From: Ascarosepion bandense
Taxonomy: Eukaryota; Mollusca; Cephalopoda; Sepiida; Sepiidae
Length of the DNA: 64,000 bases
Direction of reading: 5' to 3'
Assembly: GCA_037127315.1 (NCBI GenBank)
Contig: JBBBDQ010001154.1
Coordinates: 307,501 to 371,500 of the forward strand
Shown here: piece after piece, positions 1-10,614 of the stretch
How positions within the stretch are numbered: position 1 is the first letter of the stretch
Layout of the letters: each line of letters starts with the position of its first letter
The notes under the pieces: generated by a model
Told to the model about the DNA's origin: nothing
What the model saw: the letters and a program-made list of their open reading frames with translations, nothing else
Database searches by the model: none
Translations under genes and position numbers: made by a program

Positions 1-29
1 TCTGGGGTTGAGAACCATGGCACTAACAG

Positions 30-360
30 ATTGTTTTATGAGGTACATGGCCTTGTAAATAAAGGCATTGATTAAGCGAATTGTTTCCTGAAGGTTGTGA
101 GTTCAATCTCTGGGTAAAGTGGTATAAAAATGATGTATACACTGGTTCAGTTAAAGAAACTAGTAATATCAGAAGGATGATAGAATTATTCACTATGAGA
201 TATCCTTTAGCATGAACAGTGGAATGAGAACAGTCTATCTCTGTAGAGTGAATAAAGGGTTAAGTTTGAAATTTCCCAAAGATTGCACACTATGGCATAC
301 ACCCCAAAAAGTTAGAGAGCACAAGAGCTGAAACAAGGTAGTAACAATCAAGATAAGGGT
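30..360 (+). repeat. tRNA-headed SINE, family B (copy 1)
   Basis: A box B-like segment (gttgtgagttcaatctc, near 96-112) is followed by a body that recurs around 50980-51245 and 58560-58850. Shared landmarks are 'gaacagtctatc' and 'aataaagggtt'. The 3' part carries 'agctgaaac' and 'agataaggg', which match the tail of the fold-back insert at 60161-60570. The 5' half of the tRNA-like head is degenerate. Pol III-derived retroposon by family logic; no TSD was found. Confidence 0.6.
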
Positions 361-1080
361 ACTAATCTGAATAGTGTATAATAATTATATTTTTTAGTCT
401 AAAAATATTCAAACAAAAATTAGTTATTTTATTTTTCTTTCTTTCTAACTGTAAGGATATTTTCTTTTACCTTTTACAAATATTATGCAATCAAAACAAA
501 CCAGAAATACAAACATAACCACCAATGAGAATTAATTCGTACCACCCAAAATATAACAGCATTGAAAACATCAGAGAGAAGAATTTGTAACAGTTCAAAG
601 TCAATCAGCATTGATATTAATACAAGATGGGGAAAATCATTCACAGAAACAAGTATGGGAGAATACGATATATAAATTTATGTATGTGAAAACAATGATG
701 AGTAATTGAATGACAAAATTGCTAACACATTTTATTTACTAAAAGACTTCATCAAACTAAAGTAATATTCTTTCTTTTTTTGATGAAATTATATATTTGT
801 ATAATTATGTAGCAAGGGAAAACAATGAAAGTATAGGAACACTGGATTTAAGATTTTAAAATGCCTTGTGTCCACTGTGTCTAAGTGCACAGCTCTGCCA
901 ACCTCATTTAGTTTGCCAATGCTTTTGCTGTTGCTTTTAAATGTCCCACAATGACAATGGAAGATTTGTTAAGAAAGGTGAAATGTTGTTAGAACCTGGA
1001 TGCAATAATTATTTTTGTTATATTTGGGAGTAATGTTGGCTTGGTAAATCATTAGGGTAGATGGGTGTTAAATTCACTCA
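361..1080. other. AT-rich stretch, nothing recognised
   Basis: No coding frame of interest, terminal repeat or tRNA-like box was seen. If the kinase gene is read correctly, this is probably intronic. Confidence 0.4.
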
Positions 1081-1084
1081 TTGA

Positions 1085-1124
1085 AATGGCCATACAGTTT
1101 TTGAAAATTTGAATTTTTTATATG

Positions 1125-1165
<41 letters not shown>
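1085..1165. repeat. Conserved leader plus (AT)n microsatellite
   Basis: 'aatggccatacag..gaaaatttgaatttttta' followed by about 20 AT repeats. The same leader occurs at 62971-63000, also followed by an (AT) run and also next to a Tc1-like element. The microsatellite therefore seems to be part of, or seeded by, a dispersed repeat. Confidence 0.6.
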
Positions 1166-1167
<2 letters not shown>

Positions 1168-1427
1168 GTACATTGACAGAAAATCAGCAATTTAATTAAA
1201 GTAAATTTATTTGATTTACCCAACAAATGTTTTAACAAGAAAAAAATACTTGTTACAAAATAAATTTAATATTTAGTATAATAGCCTTTTGCTTTGATCA
1301 CAGCCTTCATTCTGTCAGGCATTGACATCACAAGCTTCTTCAATGTATCTAATGGTATCTCCTGCCAAGCAGCTTGTATTTGTTCCGAAAGTGTGTCTTG
1401 TGAAGTAACATTAGATTTATCAATTCG
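1166..1427 (-). mobile_element. Tc1-like transposon, 3' fragment
   Basis: The reverse complement matches, almost base for base, the transposase C-terminal region and 3' flank of the copy at 63360-63625. The minus strand encodes the same motifs (LWEQIQAAW-like, then MPDRMKAV). The terminal inverted repeat is missing; the element breaks off beside the (AT) tract. Non-functional relic. Confidence 0.8.
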
Positions 1428-1764
1428 AGGGTGGGGAATAAAAAAAAAAGTCAGTCATATCCAAGGATAATAGAATAAGGGGAGTTGATGTGTAAATATC
1501 ATGCAAACATCAACTAAAACCTCAAATAGTGTAAAATCACCATTATTTAGGAGGTAAATAAATTTGGTTGCTTTGTGCATTTGGTATGTTGGTATCAGAT
1601 AGCCTTGTGACATCTTGAACTTGACATTTTCACAAATAACTGTTGCCAAACCACTTAATGAATGCATGAAAATACACGAATGTTTTACTTGTGGTCAGTG
1701 ACTATTCACTGGGAATTTATATATAATAATATTAATAATAATAATATTTTGATATATTTGTTGT

Positions 1765-1857
1765 AACTATCCATCACAAGGGATAGGGAGACGTGGAGAG
1801 CCATGATTGCCTCCGTCCTGAAGGGACAGGGCACATAGAATAATAATAATAATAATA
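1765..1857 (+). mobile_element. 3' terminus of non-LTR retrotransposon family R, (AAT)n tail
   Basis: Contains 'agggagacgtggagagcc' and 'gtcctgaagggacagggcac', the last codons and 3' end of the RT-encoding family best seen at 9346-10080 (minus). It ends in an (AAT) tail, whereas most other copies end in (GAA). 5'-truncated relic. Confidence 0.75.
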
Positions 1858-2274
1858 ATTTTGGCTGGCCACTTGTATTTGAGGATACTTGTTTACTGGG
1901 GAGGGGCAGATAGCTAATCCCCACTGCAGACGCTTGCTCAGGCACACTTATGCTTGTTCAACACCCACTGAGTCCACCTGTGGTTTATACTGCAACTATG
2001 CTGAGCTGACCTTAGTTACAGTTTCTGGGAGAGAGCGCGTAATCTGGCATGATCAACAGTTTGAACAATGCCAGGAAGCCCAAACCCTTGGTCATGATAA
2101 CTTGTGACTTCATGCTAGTACAACCATCAACAACCCCTGGAAAGGAGCTGTTTACCCAGTTTCACTCACAAGGCTTGGATTAACCTGTCGTATGGTTTTC
2201 AGGCACTTTCCAAAGGTGCTTCCTGCTGGGATTACCTTCTCCAGACCGATAACATCAAGAAGTCACCTTCCTGA

Positions 2275-2349
2275 CAAATCACCCATGGTAAGATTTGAAC
2301 CCAGGCTTTCTGGTCAGAAATGAATGTTCTAACCACTCAGCCATGTGGC

Positions 2350-2395
<46 letters not shown>
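2275..2395 (-). repeat. tRNA-derived SINE fragment with (AT)n at its 5' side
   Basis: On the minus strand 'tggctgagtggttagaac' is a clear A box and 'cctgggttcaaatcttac' a clear B box, separated by a tRNA-like distance. An (AT)n tract (2356-2395) abuts the 5' side of the head. It is not a functional tRNA: the acceptor stem does not close. Confidence 0.75.
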
Positions 2396-2396
<1 letters not shown>

Positions 2397-2490
2397 CATA
2401 GCATACTTGGTATAAAATCCAGGTAAATTCTGATAGAGACAAACTCAATGGAACTCAATGTTAAATTCATTTATTTAATTTAACAGAGTA

Positions 2491-2658
2491 ATATAATTTA
2501 TAAAAGATTTTAGATTATTACAATGGGTAATACATATTTCAATGCGTCCTGAGGTTATTATCTGATGTTATCATCTGACGAGCCACAATAATAACATCAG
2601 GACGCAGTGAAATATGTATTACCCATTGTAATAATCTAAAATCTTTTATAAATTATAT
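2491..2658. repeat. Fold-back element, 71-bp inverted arms
   Basis: Arms 2491-2561 and 2588-2658 are reverse complements over 71 bp with two mismatches, around a 26-bp loop. It could extrude as a hairpin. It has the look of a MITE or a palindromic insertion, but no coding capacity. No target duplication is obvious in the AT-rich flanks. Confidence 0.85.
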
Positions 2659-2665
2659 ATAAAAT

Positions 2666-2808
2666 TAAACAGTACATTATAATTTCCACATGTCTGGTCT
2701 AAAGATGGCATGTCTCCGGTGTGGGAGTTTGCAGGTTTGATTCCTGCCAAAACAGATATTTTTTAAACAATTTCTCAAACAATTAAGTGGAAATTATAAT
2801 GTACTGTT

Positions 2809-2810
<2 letters not shown>
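2666..2810 (+). repeat. 145-bp element: tRNA-like core inside perfect 24-bp inverted repeats
   Basis: 2666-2689 and 2787-2810 are perfect reverse complements (taaacagtacattataattt...). Between them 'ggtctaaagatggcatg' and 'gcaggtttgattcctgcc' look like tRNA A- and B-box regions. It lies 7 bp from the preceding fold-back element. A SINE core carried inside a MITE-like frame, or a SINE whose flanks were later mirrored. Confidence 0.7.
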
Positions 2811-2812
<2 letters not shown>

Positions 2813-2859
<47 letters not shown>

Positions 2860-2939
2860 AAACAAACTTTCTACTCAAATATGAGTATCTTAAACAAATA
2901 AAAATTCAAATATGTCAGCTAATGCCAGTTCCGTGGATT

Positions 2940-2988
<49 letters not shown>

Positions 2989-3247
2989 TCACCGTTATAC
3001 AGACAGATATTTTTTAGGTCAGTAAATTATAACAGTGATATGAGATAAACAGACAGATTAGACAGTGATTATAATCTTTAATCTTTATGGATTAATTGCT
3101 CATAACAAATGAGAAACATTTTTTTTACTTACTTTCCAGATAAAATCAACATTTCTTTCTTGCTTCTTATTTTTTCATTCATTCATTTTAAAAAAATGGC
3201 TACTTGATCTTTTATTGTTTGATTGCATAGATATACTTTAGCACGCA

Positions 3248-3287
<40 letters not shown>

Positions 3288-3290
3288 TGT
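2813..3290. repeat. Microsatellite cluster
   Basis: (AT)n at about 2813-2854 and 2944-2983, and (GT)n at about 3250-3285. Short ordinary AT-rich sequence separates them. Confidence 0.9.
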
Positions 3291-4440
3291 AAAATATCTA
3301 TAATTTAAATAATGGATCAATGAGTCTGGAAAAGTTTGAGTTAATGACATCAACACCAGATGGTAATTGCAATATTAGCTATTTCCTTATAAGGAAACGT
3401 ATGTCATTCATTGACGAAGTAGTTTGTACTACTCTTTTTATTGCCTTTGAAACTTTTTTTCCTTCATCATAACCATTACGGGTTTCAAATTCAATCAACT
3501 AATCATGCTCCTTTGGCACTTGTTTCAAACACCCCAAAGGAAATTTTAAAAAAATGTACAAAAACATCCTTTTACAATCAAAATCCTTGATTGCAGCTTG
3601 CTGCTGTTGCATGACGACACATGCAAACCATCTCATCTTTTACTCATCCTGCAGTGTGTATCAAAAACTTCACAAAAAAACAGATTCTCTCATATGGCAT
3701 TTCTGACAAACAGGGGGGCAAAAAAGGTGAAAAATGAAAAAGAAATTGCATTTTTCGTTCATTATAAAACATTACCACTTGATTCAAACCACGTAAAATT
3801 ATGCATTTCCTTAAAGACAATCTGAACAAAAAGTTGAAATGAAATGTTTTGAACCATTAAAATGGGGAAAATGGGTTGAAAATAAAATTTCCAACTTTTG
3901 AGGAAAATATGAGCCCCAAAAATCAATGTACACCAGTTAGGAAAATTTTTCAACTAATAATTACTTGAACTTCTATGTTTGAACTGCACAAAAACATCTA
4001 TATGGTCAGCTAATGCTGCTCACTGATCACACTTTCTGGCTATTATACCATTCCACTAGTATGTATATATCAATAAAGATCTTAATCTGCACTCAAATAA
4101 TAGGTTCTGAATAATCAATAATTTCGACAATATACACAGCAGCAAGACCTTTGTCAATGCAAAAAAAGCAAAATCAAAAAAAAAAAACAATTGCCAATCA
4201 GGTGCCTTGACTGAAACCATTTACATACATAGTAGCAAATAAAGGAAATTAAAATCAAGTTAAATACTCAGCTTCAAGCCAAGATTCAGCTTAAATATCT
4301 ACCATGATTAAAAAATACAATAGATTTTTTTTTGCCATGAGAACAAAGTTTTTTTTTTACAAAATATGAATATTAATCATGTACAATGTAAGGCTTGTTG
4401 AGAAAAAATGACTTCTTGTATTTGAGAGAGTAAACCTAAT
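3291..4440. other. Unassigned AT-rich stretch
   Basis: Short open frames near 3598-3825 and on the opposite strand show no domain and have low-complexity composition. No repeat boundary could be defined. Confidence 0.4.
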
Positions 4441-4465
4441 GCTAAGGAAATTATTGTGGAGTTAT

Positions 4466-4704
4466 TGTTGAAATAACTAACGAGAAGACTCGGGAACAGT
4501 GAAATCAAATAATGTATTAAACAAAAATACAAATAGTTGTTAAAGCTGAGTCATCTCTCCACTCAGCTACAGGACAAATCAGGTTACGACCTTTACTCTC
4601 TCAATCTCTGGATCTGACTGCCCGGAAGACAGAACCTTGGTAACCGGACGTGACGTCAGGAATAGTCCATTAGTCAATAGACTGACAGGGGTGCCACTCT
4701 AACA
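4466..4704. mobile_element. Possible solo LTR, weak
   Basis: Begins TGTTG and ends CTAACA, with a more GC-rich interior than its surroundings (for example a ggacgtgacgtcag segment). Flanking pentamers (gttat / gaaat) do not match well. Length (239 bp) is close to the better candidate at 56463-56702 but sequence similarity is not evident. Confidence 0.25.
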
Positions 4705-4796
4705 GAAATAATTAATAAAAAATCCTTTATAGGGGAAATAAATTCACAGCATCATGACAAATATAAAATCAATGTATGATCATTAAATATTTTTTA

Positions 4797-4862
4797 ATTT
4801 TTATATCCCTTTAAGGTGTAGGTGGCCATGACTTTCCACATATTACTTGTATCTGTTACTTG
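4797..4862 (-). mobile_element. Decayed 3' end of non-LTR family R
   Basis: 'tatccctttaaggtgtaggtggccatgactttccac' (read in pieces) mirrors the family R 3' end at 9370-9410. Very short, old relic. Confidence 0.45.
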
Positions 4863-4879
4863 TGACTTGCAATGAAAAA

Positions 4880-5135
4880 ATCAAAAAATAGTAGAATGAT
4901 TTCCCATTGCCTTTGCTATGGCTTGAAATTTAGAATTTTCCTTCTCCTAGACTGGTTGTCAGCCAAGGTAAAAGAGCCCAGTATACACTATTTAACCTAT
5001 AACTGGGGAGAAAAGAGTGGAATTCATGCATTTCTCAAGAGCATTGTGAATGTAGCAAACTTGCTCAGAATTTGAACATGGCTTGCCAACTTAACTTTTG
5101 GTATTGATATCCATTACACCACCTGCACATCCTAT
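4880..5135 (-). repeat. tRNA-headed SINE, family A
   Basis: The reverse complement shows the family landmarks: 'atatcaataccaaaag'-type head, 'ttcaaattctgagc' B box, then 'ttaaata', 'ccttggctgacaaccagtct' and 'gcaatgggaaat'. Divergent copy of the SINE seen intact at 55100-55401. Confidence 0.7.
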
Positions 5136-5269
5136 GAAATATTTGATGTTCAAGGTAACCAAAGAATTTTGACAATGAATTTCAGGACGAATTTTAAATA
5201 TAAAATCTTGATATAATGTTGGCCTTATATCAAAATATGTAATTTCAGGAAAAATGCATTATTAAATGA

Positions 5270-5800
5270 ATAAAGTTGGGTCTCTGTCCTCAAAGATAGA
5301 GTGCGGTTCAGTTGTTGCTCCATCTGTGAGGACAGAGGTGCTTCTGAGAAAAATTACACTGAGTAGATGACTGGTCCCGGGTAACAGTGTCCAATGGCTG
5401 CACCACCCCATTGCAGCAGAGGGGTAGACCAGGTGCTCATCACAGAGGCCAGCTCAACCGGCAGTTGAGGGGGCTTGGTAAGTTTTGTTCCTTTGCCTGT
5501 CCATACGAGATCGGATTCCCCACCTTAAAAAAAAAAGACCTTGTGTCACATCTTGCCCCAGTTGGGGTGTAGGGTAAATACTTACTTGTAAGGGTGTTGA
5601 AGTTCAGCTTGCCCAGGCTGCCAGAACTTCTATGGTTGTCACTGGTTAGAATATTGAAGCAATTTATAAATTTAATGTTGTTCATTGTATCAGTGAAATA
5701 TTCTGAACCATCAAGTCAAGGAAGAAATATGGGCATGGGGTCAGCCCCCCCCCCCCCAAATACCCTGAAAAATTGAGAGGAGAAAAACTCACTATTAGGA
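5270..5800. other. Unassigned, relatively GC-rich stretch
   Basis: Has a local inverted repeat (ctctgtcctca near 5283, tgaggacagag near 5327), a poly-A/poly-C interrupted interior and a run of C at 5747-5757. It sits directly before a LINE RT fragment and may be an upstream part of that LINE, but I see no domain. Confidence 0.3.
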
Positions 5801-5859
5801 AAAGATAGATAAAATTGTGAAAGATTCACAAAGTATTTTCAGTTTATCTTGAATGGGTT

Positions 5860-6310
5860 CAGGTCCTTTTGTACGAATGCGGGTGTATCCTAGGTCCTAC
5901 ACTTTTTCCGATCATCATCAAAGATCTTCCTGATGTATTCAGTTCCCAAGTAGGCATCTATGCAGATGCCACCACCATTTACTCTCATCTTAAAAAGAAA
6001 TCTGCCAAGGTTGACAAAGTAAACCTGGCTGCTGCCCTTCAAAAGGACCTAGAATTTGTGATTAAATGGGGTAAGAAATGGCTCATAAATTTTGATGCCC
6101 CCCAAAACGAAGCTGTTCTTCTTTAACCACCAGAGATACTTTTCTACCTTCCATCAAAATGGATGATGCTAGTCTCCTAGAGAGCAACACGCTGCACCTT
6201 AATCTTGCAAATGGTCTCAAATGAAATGATTACATTGATTACATAGCTGGATTTATTGCTAAGAAGGTTGGGTCAATGTGTCTGGCCAGGATAATAGTAT
6301 GAAATCATTT
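5860..6310 (+). mobile_element. LINE family J (jockey/CR1-like), RT palm fragment
   Basis: One frame reads ILGPTLFPIIIKDLPDVF, then GIYADATTIYSHL, then KWGKKWLINFDA: RT catalytic palm (YADD-type box changed to YADA) and the following conserved segment. It is followed by degraded 'SLLESNTLHL..' sequence. 5'-truncated and frameshifted, not functional. Confidence 0.8.
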
Positions 6311-6350
6311 CTATTAAAAAAACTGGGGTGGCTTAATAATTATGGCCGGT
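6311..6350 (+). mobile_element. Tc1/mariner-type terminal repeat remnant
   Basis: 'ggcttaataattatggccg' near 6331-6349, ending in gtag, matches the outer end of the inverted-repeat element at 55611-55692. Only one end is present; it is cut by a (GT)/(TA) tract. Confidence 0.5.
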
Positions 6351-6351
6351 A

Positions 6352-6408
<57 letters not shown>

Positions 6409-6515
6409 TTATTATATATATTATTATTATTATAATATTATTATATTATTATATAATATTATTATATTATTATATAATATTATTAATAATATATTATATC
6501 ATTATTATATAGAAA
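6351..6515. repeat. (GT)n/(TA)n and ATT-rich simple repeat
   Basis: About 57 bp of (GT)(TA) followed by a roughly 100-bp tract built only from A and T in 'attattat' blocks. It separates two LINE J fragments with overlapping RT content. Confidence 0.9.
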
Positions 6516-6519
6516 TATA

Positions 6520-7100
6520 TATTCATTAATGATCTTCCTGATGTAATCATTTCCCAAGTTGGTATCTATGCAGATGATGCCACCATCTACTCCCGTCTCA
6601 ATATGAAACCTGCCAAGGTTGACAAATTAAACCTGGCTGCTGCTTCTGAGAGGGACATCCAATTTATGATTGAATGGAATAAGAAATGGCTCATAATATG
6701 GCTTCCCTCTGTCTTTCCTACAAGTATTTTCATGGCAACTGCTCTGATGAACTTTTTCACTGGTACTCCAACTACACGTATTTATTTATGCTACTAGATT
6801 GGCATCAAGGCCCCACTCTTTTGCCATCAAAATAGTTAAAAGTAACCACCTCTTCTATTCTAAGAGTTTCTTTTCTTGCACTTCCTGTTTGTGGAACTCA
6901 CTTCCATTTGCTTGCTTCCCTGATAGCTATAATCTCCAAAAGTTTCAATGCAACATCAATTGCCATCTTTTCATTTACTCGATTCCCATCCAACTCTTAT
7001 CCTTTGTTCAACCTCCCCTGTACCCCTTTTTTATTCTTTCAGCGTATGCAGAGTACATTTCTGCCTTTCTTGGGGTGAAATGATCATAAAAAAAAGTATG
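6520..7100 (+). mobile_element. LINE family J, RT-to-3' end with internal deletion
   Basis: Starts again in the RT palm (DLPDVI..VGIYADDATIYS), keeps KPAKVDKLNLAAASERD, then jumps to the C-terminal end (SFFSCTSCLWNSLPFACFP) and the 3' UTR with 'cttggggtgaaatgat' plus poly-A at 7081-7093. The middle of the RT is deleted. The catalytic YADD is retained in this relic. Confidence 0.85.
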
Positions 7101-7465
7101 GTGAAAATAAGAATTTTCTGGAAACAACAACAAATTTTGACAACAAAAAATTGCCTTCCGGGGGAATAAAAGTTCATGAAGAGAAAGTGAAACTGGAGTG
7201 AACATTACCATCCTAAAGCAGGTCGTTAATACCGCAAAATTAACTCTAACCTGGAACTCTCAATGTAGAAGAAAATGATGTTAGCCAAAAATATAATATT
7301 CCGCAGCATTTGAAGCATATAAGAAAAAAACAGAAGTACTCCTGGAGTCAACTGGCAAGAAAAGATGACTGTCAGAATTTTTGTTGAGTTACATATCCTA
7401 GGTGCAGGGGAAAATGCTAAAGAATGTATGCTTGTAAAATCTGAGAAACAAAGACAGCATGAACT
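7101..7465. other. Unassigned stretch
   Basis: No coding signature or repeat boundary seen between the LINE tail and the SINE target duplication. Confidence 0.4.
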
Positions 7466-7479
7466 GAATTAGTAAATGT

Positions 7480-7984
7480 TTGGTTGGTTGTTTTGTTTTA
7501 ATGGCAAATCAACCTCAGCGAGTCATTTATTGCCAACTAAACATTATTTATTTATTACTGGTAATACCTGTTTTCTTTCAGCAATTTATTGTTGTTTTTT
7601 TTATATATATAAGTTTTGTGTCTAGTAATACTTTTTTCTTTTCGAGTATCAAGATTCATTGGGATTTATTTTAAAGGGCGGGGTTCCCAAGTCCTACCCT
7701 TGTTAGTTAACCCATAACTGGAGGGAAGAGACGGATTAATACCTTTCCCAAGGGTACCAGTGCGTAAGTGAATGCAGGGTATTCAACTGGAATTTGAACT
7801 CGGCTCACCGATTTTTCTTTCTGAGCCGATATCCACTGCACCACAACGCACATCCTTTACAAAACGCTTACAGCACTTTATATTCCCAAATGGTCACCCA
7901 TTTAAGTATTGACCAGGCTCAACGTTGTTTAACTTTGGTGATCAAGTGAGAACCGGTGTATTCAATGTGATAGGCTGCAAGCCA
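7480..7984 (-). repeat. Full-length dual-head SINE (5S rRNA-like + tRNA-like), TSD-flanked
   Basis: Minus strand order: 5S-like head (7984 to about 7860, with 'ttaaacaacgttgagcctgg' and 'gggtgacc'), tRNA-like head with B box 'gagttcaaattcc', body, then a LINE-like tail 'tggcaataaatgac' ending in a ccaaccaac-type run. A 14-bp TSD (gaattagtaaatgt) lies at 7466-7479 and 7985-7998. The 5S head supplies an internal pol III promoter by family logic. Near-twin of 40223-40711. Confidence 0.92.
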
Positions 7985-8480
7985 GAATTAGTAAATGTAA
8001 AACCAATAATGACTGCAGCCTCTTTCCTTTTTTAAACGAGGCTGAAGCCAGCTTTTTTTTTTTTCTAAATCTAATGTGTTATGGCGAAGAACATATAAAT
8101 CTTATAAAGCAACTTTCATTTTGCCAGTGTATAAGAAAATTGTGTTGGAATAGATGCTTGACTTTGGCTTTTTATTTTGATGCTCTAAGGTCACTGATTG
8201 GCTGAAGGAAATGACTTAATCAAGTGTCTGATCTGACAATACATAGAGAATTTTCAGGCAGACAAACTCATTGTTCACAAGTGACCTTTATGGCCCTGCA
8301 AGACAAAAGTCTAAGAATCAACACTTGTGGAAACAAACAAACACATGTTGAACTTAAAGAACTTGAATGAAAGGTATAGAGAGAGAAAGTTATTTTGGAG
8401 ACTAAAAATCAATGTGTTTGTCAAGAAAACATCAAGTGATATTGTGTTTAACCATTGAGGGGTGGCTAACAATTAATCTT

Positions 8481-8765
8481 GGTTTGTAGCCATATCATGT
8501 TGAAACATTAGTTCTTGCCTAATCACAGAAGTTAAGCAATGCTGAGCTTGGTCAGTACCTAACAGATAGGCAACTGCTTGGGAATTTCAGGTACTGTATG
8601 CATGGATGTGTGGGTGGTGTAATGGATAATATCTTTGAAATAGAAATGGGAGAACTGAGTTTGAATTCCAGTTATGTTCGTTATATTCACTTGGGCAATA
8701 ATGAATTGAAAAAAGACATGATTGCCCAAGTGTGTCACATCTAACCTCTTACAAACTCTCATTGA
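8481..8765 (+). repeat. Dual-head 5S-tRNA SINE, older truncated copy
   Basis: 5S-like segment 'agaagttaagcaatgctgag' and 'cagtacctaa', then a tRNA-like head with 'gagtttgaattccagtt'. The tail is lost and internal deletions are present. Sense orientation plus. Confidence 0.8.
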
Positions 8766-8829
8766 GCCAGAGTAGTAGGGTAATGGTCTATACCTCTATA
8801 TGAATCTGTGGGAAAGTCTCTGTCAAACA

Positions 8830-9345
8830 AAGGACCCTCACAGGATGGGAAGAAGGACAACTGATATTTATCACTTTCAATGATATCAAGACACAGTGGC
8901 ATCACCGACATATTACCTTAACATTATACTTCCTCTCCATGATTTCAGTGGGGAATTTTACATGATTTGATAGGATAATCCATTGAACATTGCTGGAATT
9001 TCAACTATGTTACTTATTTGGCCAAGTTCAAAACAAGTTTTATTTTTAAGCGCTTATTATAAATAAATTGAGAGAAAGAAGTGACGGTTTTCTAACTAGA
9101 AAACTGAAAGCCAGATGAGTACGGAGAGGTAAAAAAATTGATTAGAGTGACAGTGGCATGATAAATTCAACAAAACTGTTATTATTGTTTTTAGTGTTTC
9201 TAGATATTTTATAGATTGCAATTCATCTACGTATACTCTGCTGATGTTCAGGCATCCTTTTTGTGATTGAAAAGGGATATCTTGTTAAAATAACAACAAT
9301 CAAGTAAATAAATAATATCTAAAAAAAAGTACTCCGGAAGATGGC
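8830..9345. other. Unassigned AT-rich stretch
   Basis: Nothing recognised on either strand. Confidence 0.4.
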
Positions 9346-10080
9346 CAGAGGGTCTTCTTCTTCTATGTGCCCTATCCTTTCAGGACGTAGGTGATCATGG
9401 CTTTCCACGTCTCCCTATCCTTGGTGGCTCTTAATATGTTTTCTCCTGTTACTCCACGCAGCCCCTGTTCCATCATCCACCTGATCAGGCCCTTCAAATA
9501 TGTTATCCGCTGCTTTCTACTGTCTCTTTTTCCTTCTATCGTGGCTGTCAGTATCAGGTTCTCCAAGCCCTCCTTCCTTATTGCATGTCCCAGGAACTTT
9601 AGTTGTCTTTTCCTGATGCTCAGTATTAATTTCCTTTTCATTTCTATTCTTTCCAAAACCTCATCATTGCTCACATATTCGGTCCATGATATCCAAAGCA
9701 TCTTTCTGTAAAACCACATTTCCACTGCTTACAGTTTTTTCCTCATCTTTGGTGATATTGTCCAGCATTCACTGCTGTATTGAAGAACTGACATCACATA
9801 ACAATCCAGCACTCTCTTCTTTGTTTGCTAGGGAAACTTTCCTGTCTTAGTACTTTACACAGCTTCTGGAACGTGTCCTTTGCCATGCCAATTCGTCTTT
9901 GGATCTCTGTGTCACACTTTTCATCTCCTGTTAGAACACTTCCTAGGTATTTAAATTTTTGTACTTGCTTGATTCTAGTATCCCCCACCTGTATTTGGCA
10001 TATTGGGTTGCTCTTTTTACTGATGACCATACATTCAGTTTTCTTAGTTTATTTGTAGTCCTTTCTTGTCACTCTCGTCA
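9346..10080 (-). mobile_element. LINE family R, C-terminal part of endonuclease-RT protein
   Basis: Two minus-strand frames are collinear. 10030-9794 contains TRIKQVQKFKYLGSVLT and then KCDTEIQRRIGMAK. 9725-9372 contains EMWFYRKMLWISWTE, RKRQLKFLGHAIRKEGLENL and a C-terminus DRETWKAMITYVLKG. This is the conserved region after the RT palm in a widespread animal RTE-like/endonuclease-RT family. One frameshift joins the two pieces. The 3' end is a short (GAA) tail at 9358-9346. 5'-truncated; the catalytic palm is absent. Clade assignment is tentative. Confidence 0.85.
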
Positions 10081-10614
10081 GCTGAAACCAAAAGTGAGAA
10101 CAACAGATTGGATAAATCAAATTATGATGTTTTCAAACTTGACCTCGTGCAACGTCTGAGATTTTTTATGTAATTCCATTTTATGTCTTTTCGTTCAGAT
10201 CCAGACTAACTTAATGTTTATAAACATTGATTTTATTTGTTTCTCTCAGCCTACACTTTGGAAATCTAAATTTAGTCATTTCTTTCCATGGAAACCAAAA
10301 TCCATATTCCCATTTGAAAACTCACTAATGCTGGTGGGTAAAAACAGCTTTAATTTCTTGAACAGACCAACACTTGGCACTTTGTATGAAATTTACTCCC
10401 AATTGCAATCTGTTGTTTCCTTTTTTTTTAACTTTTGAATTTCCCAGCTGAAACACATAGACTGAATTTATTTTGAAGAGAGAATTGGGTTTTTACATTG
10501 GTGTTCAAGTTAGTCTTGCTGAGAGCCATTTGATGAAAATGGCTGTAAAATGATAGTCTGACTAACTGCAATGAAAAGCAAGTGAAATGAAGGATGAAAC
10601 AAAAATGAATAATA
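10081..10614. other. Unassigned stretch
   Basis: AT-rich sequence between a LINE and a minisatellite. Open frames here lack any domain. Confidence 0.4.

Noticed and set aside
9391..9711. 106-codon plus-strand frame
   Set aside because: Shadow of the minus-strand LINE R RT protein, which has recognisable conserved blocks.
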